A DNA stretch of 64,000 nt from Purpureocillium takamizusanense (lineage: Eukaryota; Ascomycota; Sordariomycetes; Hypocreales; Ophiocordycipitaceae), in assembly GCF_022605165.1 (NCBI RefSeq), contig NC_063068.1, positions 1,116,001 to 1,180,000 on the forward strand. The letters are read 5' to 3'. Positions within the stretch are counted from its first letter, which is position 1. Every line of letters starts with the position of its first letter. The position numbers and the translations under genes are program-made. Below, piece by piece: positions 33,600 to 44,965 of the stretch. Under the pieces are notes generated by a model, which was not told the DNA's origin, did no database searches, and was given only the letters and a program-made list of their open reading frames with translations.

Positions 33600-33870
33600 G
33601 TTGCCGTCACAGATGAACAATGGCCGGTGTTACTTTGAAGACATAAACGAGCGAGAAACGTCGAACGCAGGCAACCACTATCTTATCTGGAGGCTACAAG
33701 CTACCGCCGCGCGCCCACTTGACTGACGACGACCCTGTTCCCGAAACGGGTGGCTGCCAGTCGAAGCTCGCTCAAGCTGCACAACAGCTACCCCACAATA
33801 GTGCGTCTGCACAAAATTTTAATGCAGGGCCCTCTCGCTGGTAATTTTGTTGCGCTGGAGACAGCTCGGG

Positions 33871-33924
33871 CCAATCAGCACGTCCAAATTTTTCGTCACG
33901 TGTGACTGGGCCTGAAAACCCTAG
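33871..33924 (+). promoter_or_regulatory. Ribosomal-protein promoter module: CCAAT, Homol-D, Homol-E-like
   Basis: CCAATCA lies at 33871-33877. TGTGACTG at 33901-33908 is the exact reverse complement of the Homol-D core CAGTCACA. AACCCTAG at 33917-33924 resembles half of Homol-E. Homol-D/E drive ribosomal-protein genes in fission yeast and related motifs occur in filamentous ascomycetes. The module lies about 190-245 nt before the eS27 ATG and 270-325 nt before PLP2. Confidence 0.65.
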
Positions 33925-34114
33925 TGCGCTAGGCCGCTTGTGTCCAAATTCCAGGCTAGAGGCAAACGAGATTCTCCCCCTCAAAGTCCACCGAACTTTT
34001 CTCGCTTAACTCCCTCTCACCCATCTTGCGAGCCTCGAATCTGTCGACAGATTTCGTCAAGCATCTCCATCCTCGCAAGACCGACCACATCCTCATCCGA
34101 GATAATCAGTCAAG

Positions 34115-34646
34115 ATGGTGAGCGACGATTGCCCTCCCTCCGGAGCCACGACACCGCGAAGGACGCACGGCCGGGGTTGTTGTGACGGACAGCCCGGTTC
34201 GACGACGGCGTCATCGACTGGCGGATCGGGATTCCCAAATCAACGCCCGAGTGCTGTCCTTCGACTGGTGGACGACAGACACGAGCATGCGACGAAGCCG
34301 ATGGAACAAGAGCGCTGACCAAGCTCGACACAGGTTCTCGCCGTTGACCTTCTCAACCCTTCGCCGGCCGCCGAGGCCAAGAAGCACAAGCTCAAGGTAC
34401 GCCGACGACGACAGAAGTCTAGCCGCCGCACAACGAACGATAAATCTAACGCTGCTCTACCAGACCCTTGTCCCGGCCCCCCGATCCTTCTTCATGGACG
34501 TCAAGTGCCCCGGCTGCTTCACCATCACCACCGTCTTCTCGCACGCCCAGACCGTCGTCATCTGCCAGGGCTGCACCACCGTCCTTTGCCAGCCCACCGG
34601 TGGCAAGGCCAGATTAACCGAGGGCTGCTCTTTCCGAAGAAAGTAA
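34115..34646 (+). CDS. RPS27: 40S ribosomal protein eS27
   Basis: Exons 34115-34117, 34334-34396 and 34464-34646 give 82 residues. The first coding exon is only the ATG; intron 1 is 216 nt and intron 2 is 67 nt. Spliced, it reads [21 protein letters not shown] and continues [19 protein letters not shown], ending [10 protein letters not shown]. The four zinc-binding Cys are in CPGC and CQGC plus the Cys of VLCQP context. eS27 is a zinc-ribbon protein of the small ribosomal subunit. The ATG-only exon is common in fungal ribosomal-protein genes. It is regulated from the Homol-D/E module upstream (inference). Confidence 0.96.
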
Positions 34647-36002
34647 ACTGCTCGCCCCCGTGGGTGGGTGGTTTCTTTCCTTGGGTATCATGACTCTTAC
34701 GGTTCAAATTTGTGGTGGTCATCGGCATCTGCAAAACAACAACTCCTCCTCGACATGGGCGCATAGACAACCCTCACCTTGCGACATAATCCGACATCTT
34801 TGCAGATAGAAGATGGAACACCCAAGAGCTGGGGCGTTTGGGGTCTCCGGATATCTTGCATGGCACATCTTTTACCTCCTTTTTTCCGTTACGCGCGCCT
34901 TTGTACCAAAGAGTCGTCTCTTGAGGCAGGAACACAAAAGCACTGCATGGGGTGGACAGCCGGAGAAGGGCTTTCACGAGTGTCCGCGGTGGCCTGAGCG
35001 GGGTCCGCTGGGATGCGAGGACGTGGAACCGCTGATTTGATGATCGCTTCTCATACCTGGGTGCAGTGGTAGTGGAGGACGACACTGTGCTTGCGAAATT
35101 CAATGGTTTCCACGAATCTTTGTCGGCGTGATTTCAATTGTGACGTGTTGATGTAGTCACCTCGGTGGTCTAAGTCACCACGAGTTGCTATGACCTCTGC
35201 CACACCACGTCTACCAAGACCTGGGCTCATGACTGTGATCCCTGTGAAATGATCTAGGCGCATTTCAAAGACAGCCGCAATTGCCATCTGCAGGTCATGT
35301 AGAGTATACCGGGCCGCAGTGACATTAATAGTTTGGGAGGCGGTTCTCATAACAGGCTGCTGTTACACAGTATCGCCTGCATGGACGGAAGTACTAAACG
35401 GCTCCCGTAGAGGAATCCTAAGCAGTGCCATGCACAGACAGGCCAAGTACCTCCAATGGCAGGTGCATCTGTGCTATGGAACGAGCGATGAGTATATCGC
35501 TTTTCAACTTGTGTCGCGTACATTTTTCTTGCCTTCGGGTTCGTGAAGAGTATCGTGGACGTTTTTGGACATGCACACTTATTCTTTCACTGCGCATGGT
35601 GTCGCTTCGACTGGACCTCGGCCAGCAATTATTGACCGACCCTACCATTTCCGGACACCAAGCCCCAAAAGTAAGACTCAATCTCTCAAGTTTATCTTCG
35701 TAAGGACATGAAGCCACACAACTCTTTAAGGCTCTGATGAGGAGCCCGTATGTTGCTACGTGCCTGAACCTGCAGTGACAAGCAGCCTACCCTGAACCTC
35801 AAACTGCTGTTGCGGCGCGGTCTGTCCTCGAACGCATGGCACGAGAATGACTTGGAGGCCCCTCCACGGCTAGAAAGTACTCAATGTATGCCGATAGCTT
35901 TCGTTTATCCCTCTTCTTTATGGTGACGAACTCTCGCGCATCAGCTGGTCGACGGCAAGTCGTCCGCGAATCAAGGGATGACTAATACTCAGCGGATGCC
36001 TC
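34647..36002. other. Intergenic region, no supported gene
   Basis: Between eS27 and the RNR-inhibitor gene. Frames are short and unlike proteins; no tRNA boxes were seen. Confidence 0.5.
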
Positions 36003-36032
36003 TTTACGCGAAATCTTCGCGCCAGACGCGCC
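36003..36032 (+). promoter_or_regulatory. Cluster of MBF/E2F-like sites upstream of the RNR inhibitor gene
   Basis: TTTACGCGAAA at 36003-36013, TTCGCGCC at 36016-36023 and GACGCGCC at 36025-36032 lie within 30 bases. They resemble the MCB/SCB and E2F core that drives S-phase genes in fungi. They are about 450 nt before the ATG, so a long leader or a distal promoter is implied. Functional assignment is inference. Confidence 0.45.
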
Positions 36033-36483
36033 TCTGGACCCGCCTTTCCCACACCCTTGTCACGGACCACCACGCCAGCGCTGACCACCCAACCTCCTGC
36101 CAACATCCCTCATCCCTTCGCTAGCCAGCCTTTCATTGCTCCCTTCCTGCCTCTTCTCCCCCGGTCCTTTCAACTTATTGAACAGAAACTCTCCACTCTA
36201 CCACTTCTGACTCACCTGTACCTTGCATCAATCGACTTTTTGTTGTTTCTTTCAGACGGGATCAATTCCTCCCGCGCGGCACAGACAAGGGGAGATACGT
36301 AGCCTGTTCCGAGACCCAGGGTCCAACGACCCAGCTACGTCAGTCCGAGACAGGCCGCATCCGTCGACGCACCGCCACGCACGCAAGGCCGCCGCTCAAA
36401 GGCTTGATTGCATCGCCCGCGATATATAGACTGGTTCACGGCTTGCGCGCCACAGTTACCGTCGTTCCGGCATACAGCCCAGC

Positions 36484-37284
36484 ATGTCTGCGCCTCGAAT
36501 CAAGAGGCCCTTTGCGGGCGCCTCGGCGGACCCGTCCCAGCGTCAGATCACCTCCTTCTTCTCACCCGGCGCCCTTCCCGCCCACGTCGATGACGCCGAT
36601 GTGCGGCCTTTGCGGCAGCCGCTTATCCCGTCCAGCGTGCAGGCGGACCTCCTCAATGTGGGCATGCGCGTCCGCAAGTCCGTCCCGGAGGGGTATAAGA
36701 CCGTCGGGCCCAGTGGCTTCAAGCTGTGGACGGATAACACCCGCGCGGGCGCCGTCAGAAACCCAAACTCGGCAACGCGAGGCGCCCGCTCCATGTCTAG
36801 GGAACTGCTGCCCTTTTGCGGCATCAACAAGATTGGCGGGCTAGATGCGCAGCCCTCTTTCCGCGAAGACGACACCGAGGAGGACGGCGACAAGGAAGTG
36901 CCGGACCTGGACGCCGTCCCCGAACTCACCATGTCTCAGGAGAGCGTCGAAAGCAATGCTTCGGAGCCGTCTCGAAAGCGCTTCTTCCACGAAGACGAGG
37001 AGGACTCGTCCGCCAGCGTGCCCAGCACGTGGGCAGCCCGCGAAGCTGCCAAGGCTTGGGACTGCGAGGTCAGCCCGCGCACACTCTACGCGCCAATGGG
37101 CTGGGGTAATGCACGCCCATTGGCAACCCCGCGGACTCGCGTGCGCAAGAGCATACCCGCAGCGGCCGCGGCAGACGTTTCGCTCAAGGATGTGGATCAG
37201 GAGAACATGGCCTTAGATGGAGGAGACTTTCAGGAGGCTGAGTTCCTCGTCTTCGGACAAGGCCGAGAGATGGACATGTCTTGA
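36484..37284 (+). CDS. Ribonucleotide reductase inhibitor family protein (Spd1/Dif1/Sml1-like) with PIP box
   Basis: An intronless gene of 266 residues. A PCNA-interacting box is at 19-26 (QRQITSFF: Gln, Ile, Phe-Phe at the canonical positions). The core motif is VGMRVRKSVPEGYKT at about 59-73, shared with the fungal RNR-inhibitor/Dif1 family. The remainder is acidic and disordered, apart from a STWAAREAAKAWDCEV helix. Family members hold the small RNR subunit in the nucleus or block the large subunit, and are destroyed in S phase or after DNA damage. Fission-yeast Spd1 is degraded through PCNA-bound CRL4-Cdt2, and the PIP box suggests the same here. It converges with the Gemin2-like gene. 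Confidence 0.85.
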   Translation: MSAPRIKRPFAGASADPSQRQITSFFSPGALPAHVDDADVRPLRQPLIPSSVQADLLNVGMRVRKSVPEGYKTVGPSGFKLWTDNTRAGAVRNPNSATRGARSMSRELLPFCGINKIGGLDAQPSFREDDTEEDGDKEVPDLDAVPELTMSQESVESNASEPSRKRFFHEDEEDSSASVPSTWAAREAAKAWDCEVSPRTLYAPMGWGNARPLATPRTRVRKSIPAAAAADVSLKDVDQENMALDGGDFQEAEFLVFGQGREMDMS

Positions 37285-37690
37285 GGGGATTCTTCAAACC
37301 AACAAAAACTGTAGGCTATGTGCGAGTACGACTGGATGAGGGTGATGGGTCGACAAGATCGACATTGATTCGGGCATTGGCGTAACGGGCGTTTGGGGCA
37401 CATGAAGCGCTCACGGCATAAGAGCACAAAATGATCAAGAGGGACGGGAATACCACGGATTAATTTGTCCGCGTTGTGGGCTATTGTTATTACTTTGTTG
37501 TTTAGAATGTGCAGATCGCCTCGACACTGAGGAGTAGCTGCGGCGGGCGGGTATCAAGAAGAAACGGGAGCCGTTAGGCCCTATGTAATAGCCAGCGATT
37601 CATCAACACCCCTCGTTTCCCGTGCCACATCTGTCCACTCGTCTCGTTCTTATGTGAGTCGCGTAGCAGCCAGGCTGCTCAGACTATACC
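37285..37690. other. Intergenic, convergent 3' ends
   Basis: Shared 3' flank of the RNR inhibitor and Gemin2-like genes; nothing else supported. Confidence 0.5.
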
Positions 37691-39273
37691 TCACATGCCC
37701 ACAAAGGGCTGCCGAAAGTCGAGCAGATCTCGCTGCCCGTAAAACTCACCCGCCACGGTGAGGATCATGTCGAGCGTCGCTCGCATGTTGATGCGCAGGC
37801 GCAGCCTGGCGGCCTCCTGCGCTTCTTCGGTCTCCTCGTTCGGCGCGTCGACCGTCGCGTCGCCGTCGAGGCGAGCTAGGAACGCTCGCTTGGCGGCTTC
37901 GAGGGCGTCCGGGCCATCAACCGGGACCACCACCGAGGATGTCACCTCGCCGTCCTCTGAGCCCGACGAGAGGTCCATGGCAACGGATGTGGCGTCGCCT
38001 CCGTCGTCGTCCGAGACCTGGCCCTCCTCTTCGGATTCGACCTCCTTTGAGTCGTCGCCTTTGTGGTCTACTTGATGAGGGTCCTTCATTTCTTTGTCCT
38101 CTTGTGGTACTAGGCCACCGGCAGCGTCAGAGTCTGCACTGTCCACGCCGTAGCCGACGTGCGCATCGGTGCCCAGCTCCACGCTGCTGCTCTGGTCGAC
38201 CATTTCGTGAACCCCCAGCTGGCCCTCCTCCAAATCGTCCCTCAGCGCGGCCATCTCCGCGAGGCTCCTCCCGAGCAGGATGGCACGGCGCCCCAGGTCG
38301 CGCACCCAGCCAATCTCAGTGTGGTCCAGCTCCCACGGTTCAGGGAGCCGCGCGAGCAGGGCCCAGACCCATTGGCTGGTGCGCTCCGAGAGCGTGTACC
38401 CGAGGCGCAGGAAGCGGCCGCCGAGGAGAACGCGCAGGACGCGGATGACGGAGTCCTTGGACAGGAGGGCGAGCTGGAGCGGATGCGGGTCCGTGTTGCG
38501 CAAGGCGGCGGACCAGGTCTTGTGGGTGGTGGACTTCCCGTCCAGGGGTGCGGCGGTGGTTGGGCGGCCGGAAGGTAGGCGCCGCCGCGCCGCGCCAGCT
38601 GGTGGCTCGGAGTGAAGGATAGATCGTATTTGGCGGTAACGGGCCAGAATGGACTCATAATAGGCTTGATGGAGCTCCGATGCGGGATCCTCCTCATCGC
38701 CTGAGTGGTCGGAGCCGTCTGACGTGGCTTGGGCGATGTATGCGCCGTCCTCGTACCAGCCCCTGGTCCCGGTGCCGTTCTGATATTGGTCGTACTCGGC
38801 CTGTACTGGTTTGTCTTCGTCGTCTTCATCACCGCCACCGTTCTCATCACCGCCATTGCCAGCTTCGTCGTTTGCCTGCCGCAGCTCGGGCGGGAGCTGA
38901 GGCCCGATCTGTTTCTTCGGGGCCACGAGCATGTGTGGAATGCCGAGTGCTTGTTCCCTGCGCCAGTCAGACAAAGGAGTCGGTCACAAGGGGAGTCAGG
39001 GAGGGGGGCTACTGGTACATACCTTACGGAGCGCAAGTACGCCATAGCATCCGCATCGTCTTCAAAGTCCGACTCCTCGCCATAGGGAATGGTGGACATC
39101 TCGGTGATGTTGGAGAAGACATATTTTTGTCCCCAGGTCGGATCTATAGCTGCGTTCTGGTGCTGATGCAGGCCACGGGCGCCCGTGTGTTTCCTCGCGC
39201 GCTTGGGGCTTGGGTCGTCATCGTCGGTAACCTCGCCGTCGTCGACGTCGTCGTAGTCGCGTTTGGTGGCCAT
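37691..39273 (-). CDS. Gemin2/SIP1-like snRNP assembly factor
   Basis: Exons 39023-39273 and 37691-38957 give 505 residues; the 65-nt intron splits the Arg codon AG|G in YLRSVREQALGIPHMLVAPKK. The blocks IDPTWGQKYVF, DADAMAYLRSVR and GIPHMLVAPKK, then FLRLGYTLSERTSQWVWALLARLPEP (helical SIP1 core), identify the Gemin2 family. Gemin2 holds the Sm pentamer during U snRNP assembly with SMN. Fungal copies are longer because of acidic inserts: here at about 100-150 (DENGGGDEDDEDK) and about 330-410 (ESEEEGQVSDDDG). A nuclear-type basic stretch (SPKRARKHTGAR) is near the N-terminus. SMN itself is not in the window. Confidence 0.83.
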
Positions 39274-40353
39274 GGCGTGGTGGGTGCTGCACGCGTGGAG
39301 GGCACGCCCGAGGGGAGAGTGGGCGTTATCTCTGCGAGTGCGTCATTGGAGAACGCGGGAGGGCGGCTCGTGGTTGCGGTCCTGAGCTGCGGCGGTCGCT
39401 GGGTGGTGAGAGGTCTGGCGAGGTTCCGAAAGTTTCTCGAGGCTGACGTTCTTTGTTGGCGGCGTTGGACCCTGCAGCCTTTGGGGTTCCAGCAGCTGGG
39501 GTGGTCCCAAGGTCCACGGGTATCAGTGGCTGTCGGGAGGCACCTACTTAGGGCTGAGGATTGGCGGACCAGGTCCCGTCCATGCTGTCCCGGGCGCCAC
39601 CTCAGTGCCTACCGGCTTCCAGGTTGGTGGATTCCTGGGCTAGGCACGGCGTGCTGGCCGCTGTTTGAACCATTCATCGCCCACCCACCTATGGATGCGT
39701 GCAGTGTTCGGGCAGGCGTGGCACTGCAGGGCAGGTGTCGTGTTCCAGGGTGAGCCAGTGTCTCTCGCTGTGGCTGCAGCACCCGCTCCTCGTCTGTGCC
39801 CCAGAGCAGATACACGGGCAGCAGCAGCACGAGACGGGACCACTTCATCCACCGACAGGCATCGGGCCATGGCCGGTCTGCTGCTGCTTCGCAGAGCGGC
39901 TCATGGAACATCCTGGTCTTGGGGCACGGCACTGGGGCCCGGCCCGTCCGTCCCTCTGGTGCGCTGGCTTTGACAAGCAGCACCACCTAAGGTACCCTTG
40001 GCTGGACGAGACGTGCTAAACTCGACCGGGTTGGATCAATCAATCCATGGCGACGCTGCTGCCGCGAAGCTAATGCCTAACTTAGTACCTGCACCTGCCT
40101 TAGCAAACTAAATTGCCCGTCCCGCGCCAACGCCGCCCCGTCCCGCTTCATGTTCCGTCCTTCGCATATCGACTACAAAGTCCCTCGTCCTCGTCTTCGC
40201 CCTCGTCCTCATCCTCGTCCCCGTTCCGTCTCCCGCCTCAATCCCCCCCGACAGCACCCGCTGCTCGCTCGTGCAACAAAGCCCACGGCAGGCGCCTCGG
40301 ATGGTTCGCGATCTACAATAAGAGCGGCAGGCGTGCGCCGCTCTATCAACAGG
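39274..40353. other. Intergenic, divergent Gemin2-like/GatA promoter region
   Basis: No supported gene. The last 200 bases stay open in frame with GatA from an ATG at 40150, so an N-terminal extension of GatA cannot be excluded. Confidence 0.5.
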
Positions 40354-42037
40354 ATGCATCCCGCCATGCGGCAAGGCTTGAGCCCTTTCAGACCGCTTCC
40401 TGCGCTCCCCATTCGCGCGCCTCGCCCGCAGTCTCAGGCTCGCCCGCTGCCGTGCCGCTGGCTGACCACCAGTAGCAGCAACGGCACGAACAGAGGCTCG
40501 GCCTGCAACCACTTCGTCGACAGCGGTAAGCGCCCTCGCGCGCCTCTCGGCCCCCATGGGCAGCTCTTGCGCGGCATGCCGCTGACCACCAATCCCCCAT
40601 CGCGGTGCAGGCAAAGTCGAACCAACGAGCTCGCCCCCGTCGCGGCTGCCCGGCTCGAAGCCCTTCCGCCTCGCCGTCAAGGACAACATCGCGGCGGCAG
40701 GATTCCCCACGCAATGCGCCTCGCGCATCTTGCTGGGCCATGCCTCGCCCTTCGAGGCCACCATCGTCCGCCAGCTGCGCGCCCGCGGCGCTGACGTGGT
40801 CGGCAAGACCAACATGGACGAGTTTGGGATGGGCTCCCACTCGACCAACTCTATCCACGGCCCTGTGCACAACCCGCTCTCGCCCGACGGCGAGCCCCTC
40901 TCCGCCGGCGGTAGCTCCGGTGGCAGCGCCGTTGCCGTTTTGCTGGGGGACGCCGACTTGGCTCTCGGCACGGACACGGGCGGCTCCGTGAGGCTCCCGG
41001 CTTCGTACACGGGCACCGTGGGATACCGGCCCAGCTACGGCATGATATCGCGGTACGGCGTCTTCCCCTATGCCAACTCGCTCGACACGGTCGGCTTCAT
41101 AGCCAGGGATGTGCAGCCCATGCTCGACCTGCTGGTCAAGACGAAGCTCGACGAGGAGCACGACCCCCAAGACCCGACGTCGCTGTCTGTGGCCACCCGC
41201 CGACGCTGCGCCACGGCCTGCCCGCCAACGCTGCAGGACAACGCGCAGCTCACCGTGGGGATACCTCTCGAATACAACATTGCCGAGCTGGACCCCGTCA
41301 TACGCCGGTCGTGGGTCGCGGCTGCGTCTGCCCTTGAGGCGCAGGGCGTTAAGATCGTACCCGTCTCTCTCCCGTCCACCAAGGAGGCGCTCTGCGCGTA
41401 CTACGTCATCGCCGTCGCCGAGGCGTCGTCCAACTTGGCCAAGTACGACGGTGTGCGATACGGCGTGCGCGCGCCGGGCAGCGACGCCGCCGGCGATACG
41501 CTCTACTCGGAGACCCGCGGCAGTGGCTTCGGTGACGAGGTCAAGCGGCGCATTCTGCTAGGCACCTATACCCTCAGCTCCAAGGCCATGGACAACTACT
41601 TCATCCAGGCGCAAAAGGTGCGGCGGCTCATCCGTCGCGACTTCGATCGCGTCTTCCGGCTCGCCAACCCGCTGCAGGACCCCGAACAGTTCGACCTGAG
41701 CGACATGGCCGAGGCCACGGGCCTCGAGGACAAGCGCGGCCCCCCGCAGGTCGACTTCCTCCTGTCCCCGACGACGCCCTCGTTCGCGCCCAAGCTGCGC
41801 GACGTGCTCGAGAACAGCAGCACCGACGCCTACATGAACGACGTCTTCACCGTTCCGGCGAGCCTGGCGGGGCTGCCGGCCATGAGCTTGCCGGCGCGGA
41901 CAAAGGAGAGCCACCTACCCGTAGGGTTGCAGCTCATCGCCCAGTTCTGGGACGATAAGCGCCTCCTAGCCATGGCGGAGCGCCTCAAGGAGCTAGTGTA
42001 CCGATCGGCCGGGGAAAGGGGGGGTCTTGGTACGTAG
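40354..42037 (+). CDS. HER2: Mitochondrial glutamyl-tRNA(Gln) amidotransferase subunit A
   Basis: Exons 40354-40525 and 40611-42037 give 532 residues; the 85-nt intron splits the Gly codon G|GC in HFVDSGKVEPT. The N-terminus is Arg-rich and lacks acids, like a mitochondrial presequence (MRQGLSPFRPLPALPIRAPR). The amidase-signature triad is visible: Lys in FRLAVKDNI, cis-Ser in GGSSGGSAVAV and the nucleophile region in GTDTGGSVRLPA. GatA releases ammonia from Gln, which GatB uses to amidate Glu-tRNA(Gln) in mitochondria. The C-terminal block DVFTVPASLAGLPAMSLPA fits GatA rather than a fatty-acid amide hydrolase. A start at 40150 in the same frame is an alternative. Confidence 0.92.
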
Positions 42038-42859
42038 TACGAATGATAGAGTGGCGGAGATAGCGCATGGGTGTATAAGAAGAGGCGGATGGTGGTCGCA
42101 TATAGAGAGGTGGGCTTCACGAAGACACGACGCATATTGGCGCGGAGCGGGCCCTCAACATCATCATAATTCAGTTCAACACGCATTCAGGAAGCCGGCC
42201 CGCATTGGTTCTTGCACGTGCACTCTGGTCTTGATGTTGTGGCTTCTGATCTAATATAGTAGCTACATGACAACTTCCAGACTGCAGCGCAGATTGCTGC
42301 ATTTCTGCAGCCTTGAGTCGGCACTACGGCGGCCCTGCGCGAGGTGCTCGACCGTGTGATGACATGATTTGCTGGCGACTCCAGACACAGGTTTGAACCC
42401 CAAGGGGTGGGCAGTTCCGCGCCTGGGACAGAGAGCGCCTTGTGCCGGTCCCCCAGGGGTTTGTGCTCCCTAGGCTCCGACTTGCCGTCATTGAGCCTGC
42501 TGCTCTTCGATCATCGGCGTTAGGTCTACCGCGTTGTCCACTCGTGATGGTCACCCCCGTCGCGGTAGTAGCCATTGGGTCGCATCGCAAGCAGTTCGCG
42601 TACGTGGCGGCGTTGGTTCATTCGGGGCCGCAAGGCAAAGCTGCGGCGCAAAGCTGCGTTGACTAGTCCTCCAGGTTTTGTCTGGGTAGTCGCATCATGG
42701 ATCCCGGCGCAACCGTTGCAGGGGCCCAAGCTGGTGATCGTTATACGGCCCCCCAGCAGCATCATGACGGGTTCCATACGCGGCGCGAATCGATTGGCCA
42801 ACACGCTTTTGCACCCCGAAAGAGTTCGCAAGCGCATATCAGGGGGACGAGTATGCTTC
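42038..42859. other. Intergenic, convergent 3' ends of GatA and PRP38
   Basis: 822 bases with no coding signal I can support. Confidence 0.5.
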
Positions 42860-43645
42860 TCACGGAGACCTCGAGCGGCTGCGACTCCGATTGCCACTCC
42901 TCGGGCTTCCCCGTCCATCCACATCCGTCTCTCTTTCCTCGCCTTCCTCCGACCCCGCGTCGTCGCCGTTTCGCCTGTCGCTTCCCTCTTGCTCATCCCC
43001 TTCGTCGTTATCATCGTCTTCCTCTAGCAGGTCTTCCAGGTCACCCAGCGGGCTCACGCGCGGCTCCAAAATCTCCAGGTCCTCGAGGACGTCACGCTTG
43101 GGCATCTTCCATAGGCTTGTGGCGCAGACCCTATCACCGACGAGCAGCTCGTCGACAAACTCGTCCACGTGGGACAGGCGCGTGCCGTTGCGACCCTTGC
43201 GGCGCAGCTTGCGGCGATCCTCGAGGTACGGCTCGAGAGTCCGGTAGACGTCCGGGGCCTGGCGCGTGAGGCGCACGTAGAAGCAGGCCAGGGCGCGCAG
43301 GTACTTGAACTCGTCGCCGCCAAAGGCCAGGTACTCGCGGAGGATGTCGTCGCCGGGGCCCAGCTCGAGCAGCTTGAAGGCGAGGCAGAGGAAGGGGCTG
43401 GGCTTCTGGCTGGCGCCGTGGGTGCCGCCGATGAAGGAGACGTGCTCGACGACGCGGTCGACGATGTCGGCCTCGTTGAGCGCGAAGCACTGCTCCTTGT
43501 AGAAGTAGGAGTCGACGACGCGGTCCTTGACGGCCTTTTCCATGATGGTGGCGGGGTTGAGGCCGTTGGGGGCGAGCGAGGCCGAGGAGCCGCGCTCGTC
43601 GAGGAAGCGCCGCGCGTCGGCGCGCACGACGTCGGCTTTCGACAT
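42860..43645 (-). CDS. PRP38: Pre-mRNA splicing factor PRP38
   Basis: An intronless gene of 261 residues. The start at 43645 (MSKADVVRADARRFLDERG) was preferred over an ATG 48 codons upstream, because that extension is low-complexity Thr/Pro. The PRP38 domain spans about 25-190: NPATIMEKAVKDRVVDSYFYKE, ALNEADIVDRVVEHVSFIGGT, PSPFLCLAFKLLELGP and FGGDEFKYLRALACFYVRLT. The tail is acidic and ends in an RS stretch (RSRSRSRSP). Prp38 enters the spliceosome with the B complex and is needed for its activation. It is divergent from the one-TM protein gene, 413 nt between starts. Confidence 0.95.
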   Translation of the reverse strand: MSKADVVRADARRFLDERGSSASLAPNGLNPATIMEKAVKDRVVDSYFYKEQCFALNEADIVDRVVEHVSFIGGTHGASQKPSPFLCLAFKLLELGPGDDILREYLAFGGDEFKYLRALACFYVRLTRQAPDVYRTLEPYLEDRRKLRRKGRNGTRLSHVDEFVDELLVGDRVCATSLWKMPKRDVLEDLEILEPRVSPLGDLEDLLEEDDDNDEGDEQEGSDRRNGDDAGSEEGEERETDVDGRGSPRSGNRSRSRSRSP

Positions 43646-44058
43646 GCTGGGCGGAGAGACTGGCAGCGGCGTTGGGGGGGTGACGGCGGAAGGATTGGGT
43701 GAGCTGATGCCACGCGCGGCGATGGCGGTGTCGAGGGTCGTGGTGGTGATGGTCAAGTTTGGTGGAGCTTGTGAAGCGGGTAGTAGCAAGCCAGGCTGGT
43801 GGTCCAGCCCAGTGGGGCAAAAAATGATGGAAGCTGGGGGTGCGATAAGATTGTTGCCGCGCCAACAGAGTCAACAGCCCACCTCGTCGCTGACGTGCAT
43901 GACGCTGGCAGCGAACGGCGCAGTCGGCCAATGCTCCAATTCGACTTGCCACATCCAACTATCCATCAGAAGTACGAATACCCTCGCAGCATCACTATTT
44001 CAACTACACAAGACAGCCAGTCAATGGCAGACTAAATCAACCAACACTCCTGCCCGCC
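43646..44058. other. Bidirectional promoter interval PRP38 / one-TM protein
   Basis: 413 bases between divergent starts, without coding signal. Confidence 0.5.
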
Positions 44059-44870
44059 ATGCGCCGCGCACTCCTCAGCTCGTCGGACGTGTCCGTCCTC
44101 GCCTCCATGGCCATCGGTATCCGCATTCCTCCCCTTTCCCCTCTGCCACATGGTCCCTGCCTCCGCGCCGCAAGGCGAGAGAGAGAGCGCGCACGTGGGG
44201 ACCGCACAACGCAAGACCAACCATTAGGCTGACATATTTTGCCTCTCTTTCCTGTTCGAACCATGCAGTGATCCTCTGCACGCTCGCGCTCTTCCTCAGC
44301 GGCTACGCCATCCAGCAGCGCACGCTGCGCGACCTGCGCGCCGCCATCCGGCCCCGCGAGACGCGCCCCTCACCCAAGGCGCACCTGCCGGACCGCTTCC
44401 GCACATCGACGACGGAGCTCGGGGACGGCACCGTCGTGCTGCTGGAGAGCGACGCGGACAAGGAGGCCAAGGAGGTGGAGCGGCTTGTGGCGACGGCGCA
44501 CGCGCCCAGCGAGGCCGAGACGACGCCTCGCGAAGAAGAAGAAGACGCGTCATCAGACCATGATGGACGACGGGAGAAGCAGCAGCAGCAAGAAGAGGGG
44601 GAGCGGCGACGCGCGTCACGACGGGAAAAGGGCAACAAGGACGACAAGGCCGCCGCCGCCGCCCGCCCCGTGTCGCAGCGCCAGCGCGCCATCATCGAGC
44701 AACTGCAGGCCGACGTCGCGGCCAAGTCGTGGGGCGTCGAGCATCCAGACCCGCTGAAGAAATCCAAAGTGCCCATCACGCGCGCCGAGCGGCGGCGGCT
44801 GATCAAGGAGGAGATTTCTCGGCTCGCGCAGTCGGAGCAGCGCGTGTACTACCAGCGGAGGCTGTGGTGA
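44059..44870 (+). CDS. Single-pass membrane protein with charged coiled coil
   Basis: Exons 44059-44116 and 44269-44870 give 219 residues; the 152-nt intron splits the Val codon G|TG, joining MAI to VILCTLALFLSGYAIQQRT. That junction completes one transmembrane segment at about 14-34. The rest is hydrophilic: a basic helix (RTLRDLRAAIRPRETR), an acidic/Gln-rich coiled-coil stretch about 85-160, and a conserved-looking basic end (KSKVPITRAERRRLIKEEI) finishing in VYYQRRLW. No named family is recognised. The topology resembles small ER or mitochondrial anchored adaptors, but that is a guess. It marks the end of the compact gene block. Confidence 0.72.
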
Positions 44871-44947
44871 GACCTGCCGCGCGATATTGTTTCTTTTTGG
44901 GCCATGTGCAGCTCGTGAGCTGAAGTGGTGGGTGGGCTGATGGTGTA

Positions 44948-44965
44948 TGTACATACATACATACT
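44948..44965 (+). repeat. ACAT microsatellite
   Basis: A short tandem ACAT/TACA run just downstream of the one-TM protein gene. Confidence 0.7.
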
